DNA from: Melampsora larici-populina 98AG31
Lineage: Eukaryota; Basidiomycota; Pucciniomycetes; Pucciniales; Melampsoraceae
DNA length: 64,000 nucleotides
Assembly: GCF_000204055.1 (NCBI RefSeq)
Contig: NW_006768822.1
Span: 275,122 to 339,121, forward strand
Direction: 5' to 3'
Below, in pieces: positions 60,058-64,000 of the stretch. Below the pieces are notes generated by a model that saw only the letters and a program-made list of their open reading frames with translations, had not been told where the DNA came from and made no database searches. Position 1 is the first letter of the stretch. Each line of letters starts with the position of its first letter. The translations under genes were made by a program, and so were the position numbers.

Positions 60058-62058
60058 ATGAGTTTATCAAATCATTCACTTCATCTTTCTAATTCATCGT
60101 CAAATCATCTAAACCTATGCGGAATTCCAATCAAATATTTATCTCTCATCACTCTAACTCTTCAAAATAGTTTACTTACTATTCTTTGTAAGTTTATCCT
60201 CATTTGTTTCTTGAATCATAAACTAACTAACATTTCTCATTTCATGTAACTCGAATCTCATTCTTGGATGGTACTACTGCTGATCGATAAGTGCATTATG
60301 TTAGTATGAATGAAACTATCTAGAAATCTTGTTTCGATCAAACTAATCCCATAAATGATTTACCCTTCTTTCTTGTTTTTCTATAGTCACGGAACACTCC
60401 TTCAAACCAATCCTACTCAGCTCCAGCTGCAGTCCTACTAAACGAGATTCTAAAATGTTTAATCTCATTAACCATTGCGATCTACAATTCATCAACTTCT
60501 TTCTCGACCGATACTCGTTCAGATGACAAAGTGGGTCAGCTTTGTAGGTTTTCTAAACTCACTTATTTTTGATTTTGTTCATCACTGATTTGGTGTTTAT
60601 CTTTTTTTGGCGGTTTCTATTTAGCTTCACTTCTTTTTCATCATCCTGATTCTCTCGATAGTCCTCGTTCCGATCACTCTGTTTTACCGATCTCAAATCG
60701 GTCAAGATCTTCAATCGATTCTGATACTCGTCTTACCCATAACTTTGTTCAGTTACTTATTCAACAGACCTTACAGACCTTCAAGTTAATCATCAGGTAA
60801 TTCTTCACTGACATGATCCCCTTTTTGTTTCGGATTTGTTAATGTTTGGTGTATTTTTTCTCGTAGTCGTGATTGTTGGAAACTTTCTATACCTGCTATT
60901 CTTTATGTCATTCAGAATAACCTTCAATTCGTTGCAGCCTCTCATTTAGATGTAGCCACTTTCTCAGTGACTTATCAACTAAAGGTATGCAATATACTGA
61001 TCCTGATCAAACCAAATCTCTCATCTAACCTTTTTGCACATTCTATGGGTCAGATCTTAACCACAGCACTTTGTTCGGTACTTATGCTTGGTCGTCGATT
61101 ATCGACCTACAAATGGGTTTCACTCTTTTTCCTAGCCATCGGAGTCGCACTAGTCCAAGTCCAAAACACGCCCTCAGCCCCACCTAAAGATCATCCAAGC
61201 AATTTCGAATCAACTGATCGACTCATCGGTTTTATTGCTGTCACGGCTGCTTGTTTCACATCAGGTCTAGCAGGCGTTTACTTTGAACTAGTCTTAAAAT
61301 CCTCCACAAAAGTAGATCTCTGGATCCGAAACGTTCAACTCTCAATCTTTTCTCTCTTACCTGCACTCTTCACTGCATTCTATTACTCATCAAATTCTCA
61401 ACATCATGGATTGTTTGATCATTTCGGTTGGGCTGCTTGGGCTACTGTCTTGACCCAAGTCATGGGTGGATTAGTTACGGCTTTGGTTATTAAGTTTGCG
61501 GATAACATTTTGAAAGGGTTTGCGACTTCTTTATCGATCATCTTATCAACTTTTGCTAGTGTGATACTTTTTAATGCTCCTCTTCCGCTTGGATCGGTTA
61601 TTGGAGCTTCAGTAGTTCTTTTGGCTACTTACTCTTATAACCATCCTGTAGCTGCTGATCGACCTACTAGTTTAACTGGTTTACCTATTCGTATGCCTCC
61701 TAAGATTCCTACATGGAGAGACCATTCTGGGAACAAGAAGGAGGATGGGTCTGTACCTTTTTCGGCTCCTCTTGGGATCGGAATCAGTCTTCATGGAATC
61801 GATTCGATTGGATTTGGAAACACGAAATATTCATCAGCTTTTCCTAGTCTTCAATTTAATCCTTTAACGACTTCTTCTTCTGAGGATAAGGTTTTATCTG
61901 GTTTGATGAATTCGAATTCCAGAGGTTCGTCTGATACTATTGAACATGCGTCTGGGGGTGGGTCTCCGGCTAGGTATTTGATGGGGTCGGCTCATTCTAG
62001 AGGTTCGGCTTCGAGAGAGAATGATGAGGATTTGGAACTGGATGAGAAGATGATTTGA
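60058..62058 (+). CDS. Nucleotide-sugar transporter (SLC35A / UDP-galactose or UDP-GlcNAc type)
   Basis: Golgi/ER antiporter that imports a UDP-sugar in exchange for UMP for glycan synthesis. Proposed exons are 60058-60187, 60292-60299 (8-bp microexon TGCATTAT), 60387-60543, 60625-60796, 60867-60984 and 61054-62058, giving 529 aa. The microexon restores the family's LHYSR-like segment after the first membrane helix (LTLQNSLLTIL). Other family marks are SAPAAVLLNEILKCL, SIPAILYVIQNNLQFVAASH, LDVATFSVTYQLK|ILTTALCSVLMLGRRL, SGLAGVYFELVLK and LIIL-type GFATSLSIILSTFASVILF. About ten membrane helices are visible. The Ser-rich C-terminal 130 residues are an unusual extension, ending in an acidic tail. 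Substrate choice between UDP-galactose and UDP-GlcNAc is not possible here. Confidence 0.9.
60292..60299 (+). other. 8-bp microexon of the nucleotide-sugar transporter
   Basis: TGCATTAT is bounded by ...AAG on the left and GTTAGT on the right. It takes the one leftover base of exon 1 (T) to give Leu-His-Tyr and leaves exon 3 in frame at Ser-Arg. Without it the two long exons are out of frame. Confidence 0.7.
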
Positions 62059-62540
62059 AGGGATTTGATTCATAGGGGATACGTACTTGGACTTATTGGT
62101 TTCTTATGGGAAACTTTTTATGCGGTTTTTTTGTGGGGTTTAGTTTAGGGTCTTGCTTGAAGATGATTTGGATCAATGAAGGGTAGATGCATCAATAGGA
62201 AATCAACAATTAGATTTGATGTGTTTTTTGTTTTTTTAACTTTCTTTTTTAGGGTTTTTTTCATTGAGTGAAATCATCATGAACTTTTAAATTTTTTTTG
62301 TAATCTTAAGATTTTGGTTGATGTTTGGTTTTTGGTTTTTCTGAATAAAACTCACTGGTGTTTTTTCTTTCTTTTTTTTTTTGGTTGGGTTTTTTTGGTC
62401 ACTGCAGCAGTATATGTGAAGAATGCAAAGTATTTTATGTCTTGAGGGGGGTTTGATTGTCTTGTTTGTTTGGGTTAATTAGGCATATACAATTATTAAC
62501 CTTTATGCAGTGTTCTTTTACTACTCAGTGGAATATGTCC

Positions 62541-62688
62541 AACCTCAAATCAATCTCAAATCAATGTCAAATCAATATCAATTCAATATCAATTCAATAT
62601 CAAATCAATCTCAAATCAATCTCAAATCAATCTCAAATCAATATCAATTCAATCTCAATCCAATATCAAACCAATCTCAAACCAGTAT
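62541..62688 (+). repeat. 11-bp minisatellite
   Basis: About 13 imperfect copies of AATCAATCTCA / AATCAATATCA. Two overlapping open frames through it encode Asn/Ser/Ile/Gln-rich repeats and are artefacts of the repeat. Confidence 0.85.
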
Positions 62689-63307
62689 GAATGTTTGGCC
62701 TAGAGTAGCAAACAAACAGTCTTCCAGAATGGACTCAAATAAGGTTTGGTTGTATCTCTGTTGGAATTTTTGGAAGGGTTGGGTGGGTATGCTGCTTAGG
62801 CATATTACACACTTGAACTGAATTGGAGGTTGAACTGGGATTGGATTGGGATTGGATTGAGGTGAATGGAACTCACTGGGCTGCTAGTGACTAGTAAAAT
62901 GACACTGTGCTTAGTAGGTCTATTGATTGGGTTGTGGCCTAGCACAATGAAGCCTTTGGTGATTTTGGGTTGTGCTTTTTGTGTATGGAATCATACTAAA
63001 ATGAGTGCAATATTGAGCTGATCAGTGGACAGATTTTGCTTGGGGGTTGATTTGATTTGGTCTTGAGTTATGAGATTTTCTGTGGAACAGTTTGAAGAAG
63101 TTGATCAAAGCTTCACTGCCAGCATATTTACCTTGGATTAAAAAATCCAAGGGATTGGGGAATTTCAAACCTTGAGAAGGTATCCAAGGTTTTGGTCCAA
63201 GGTGATTCTTAGCACACAAGAATACCTTGGATACCTTGGACAAGGTCTGTGAGAGTCCAAGGATTTGTCTTCAATGATGCCTCAGATTTCTTAACCCAAG
63301 GCATCTA

Positions 63308-63480
63308 TAGTGGTGCTCAAAATTGACCCAGTTACAAAAAACCCAGTCAACCCAGTCAACCCAGTTGACTTTTTGGCTGTGAGCTATCAACAAATGTTGA
63401 CTTGATACACAAAGTTACTGCCAAAAAGCAATTGGTCCAACTGGGTTTTCTTGAAGCTGGGTCTACTTTGAGCACTACTT
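63308..63480. repeat. Small inverted-repeat element (about 170 bp)
   Basis: TAGTGGTGCTCAAAATTGAC at the left and the near-complement of AAGTAGTGCTCAAAGTAGAC at the right, with pairing over about 40 bp including AAAACCCAGT. The left part also has three CCCAGTCAA-like units. No certain target duplication. Confidence 0.6.
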
Positions 63481-64000
63481 ATGTTGGCAGTGCTTGCATG
63501 TGCATTGCGCTTGGGACCCTGTCTGAAAGACTGTGTATATAACATGGTTCAGTTATACCCACTAGGTCACCCATCTAGATCACATGACCAAGACATTTTA
63601 CTGTGCTATAAATCCATATTGGGTGTACCTTATGACCCTTTAAACATCAGTCTGGTGTTATAACAATTCAGAACTTGAAACCATGCCAGTCAGGTATTGA
63701 CAGATATAAATTCAACTAATTAACTTCAGGCTGTGGGACAATGTGAAGTTGTACTCTTACAAAATCCTACTCATTAGCAGTTTTGTTGTGACTACACATT
63801 CTGGGTCAAGATATCATGACATGTATGATCATAGCTAAACAGCAGTACATTCAACTGCATTGATAAAACATTGAGTTTTGCTTGAAATCCCTCATAAAAC
63901 CCCACCCTTCTATGACTTTTTAAATTGTCCCTTCCTATCAAGAAACCTTGATCAGCTATCAAATTTTATATATTTGGTTATCTTCAACATCCCCCAAATA

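Larger units (their letters stand above)
62059..64000. other. Gene-poor 3' end of the window
   Basis: Contains the transporter 3' UTR (T-rich, 62210-62400), a minisatellite, clustered CCAAGG/CCTTGG words at 63130-63265 that pair as short hairpins, and a small inverted-repeat element. No gene was recognised up to 64000. Confidence 0.5.

Noticed and set aside
62541..62688. CRISPR-like regular repeats
   Set aside because: Units are contiguous with no spacers, and the DNA is eukaryotic.
62457..62821. Two plus-strand frames rich in Asn, Ser, Ile and Gln
   Set aside because: They are translations of an 11-bp minisatellite.

Overview
This is eukaryotic nuclear DNA, most likely from a basidiomycete of the rust-fungus type (Pucciniales, Melampsora-like). 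The pointers are moderately AT-rich DNA, genes cut by many 60-110 bp GT-AG introns with very small exons, fungal lysine synthesis by the alpha-aminoadipate route (homocitrate synthase), a dense load of nested transposons, and a small expanded family of secreted proteins. I see no rRNA, no complete tRNA gene and no CRISPR. The species is an inference; the gene structures are read from the sequence.

Layout. 1.3-7.3 kb (+): two paralogous seven-exon genes for secreted, almost cysteine-free proteins (FAM1, FAM2). 9.8-17.2 kb (-): three conserved genes, eRF1, homocitrate synthase and a 2-oxoglutarate/Fe(II) oxygenase. 17.9-30.4 kb: a transposon block with a complete LINE (18196-24512, 14-bp target duplication, poly(A), a GC-rich MITE inside its 3' UTR), then an apparently autonomous PIF/Harbinger element (24680-30443) with a transposase and a Myb-like gene. 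A 161-bp palindrome occurs at both ends of this block as identical inverted copies. 31.4-34.0 kb (-): SulP sulfate transporter with a STAS domain. 34-46.5 kb: a repeat graveyard with a Mutator-type MITE, a 4.8 kb hAT element inserted inside another inverted-repeat element, and a second shredded hAT remnant. 46.5-58.6 kb (-): two more members of the secreted family (FAM3, FAM4), separated by a degenerate Ty1/copia element (49866-55082) and an 816-bp CACTA hairpin element. 60.1-62.1 kb (+): a nucleotide-sugar transporter with an 8-bp microexon. The rest is repeat-rich spacer.

How it fits together. The five conserved genes are housekeeping or metabolic: translation termination, lysine synthesis, an oxidation, sulfate uptake, and Golgi/ER nucleotide-sugar transport. 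They are not an obvious functional cluster. The four FAM genes are the most interesting content. They have the same seven-exon plan, the same intron phases, a hydrophobic N-terminus, and in at least three cases a similar block about 160-235 bp upstream of the ATG. Transposons lie between and beside the copies. This is the picture expected of a lineage-specific secreted family, possibly effectors, but no function can be read from the sequence.
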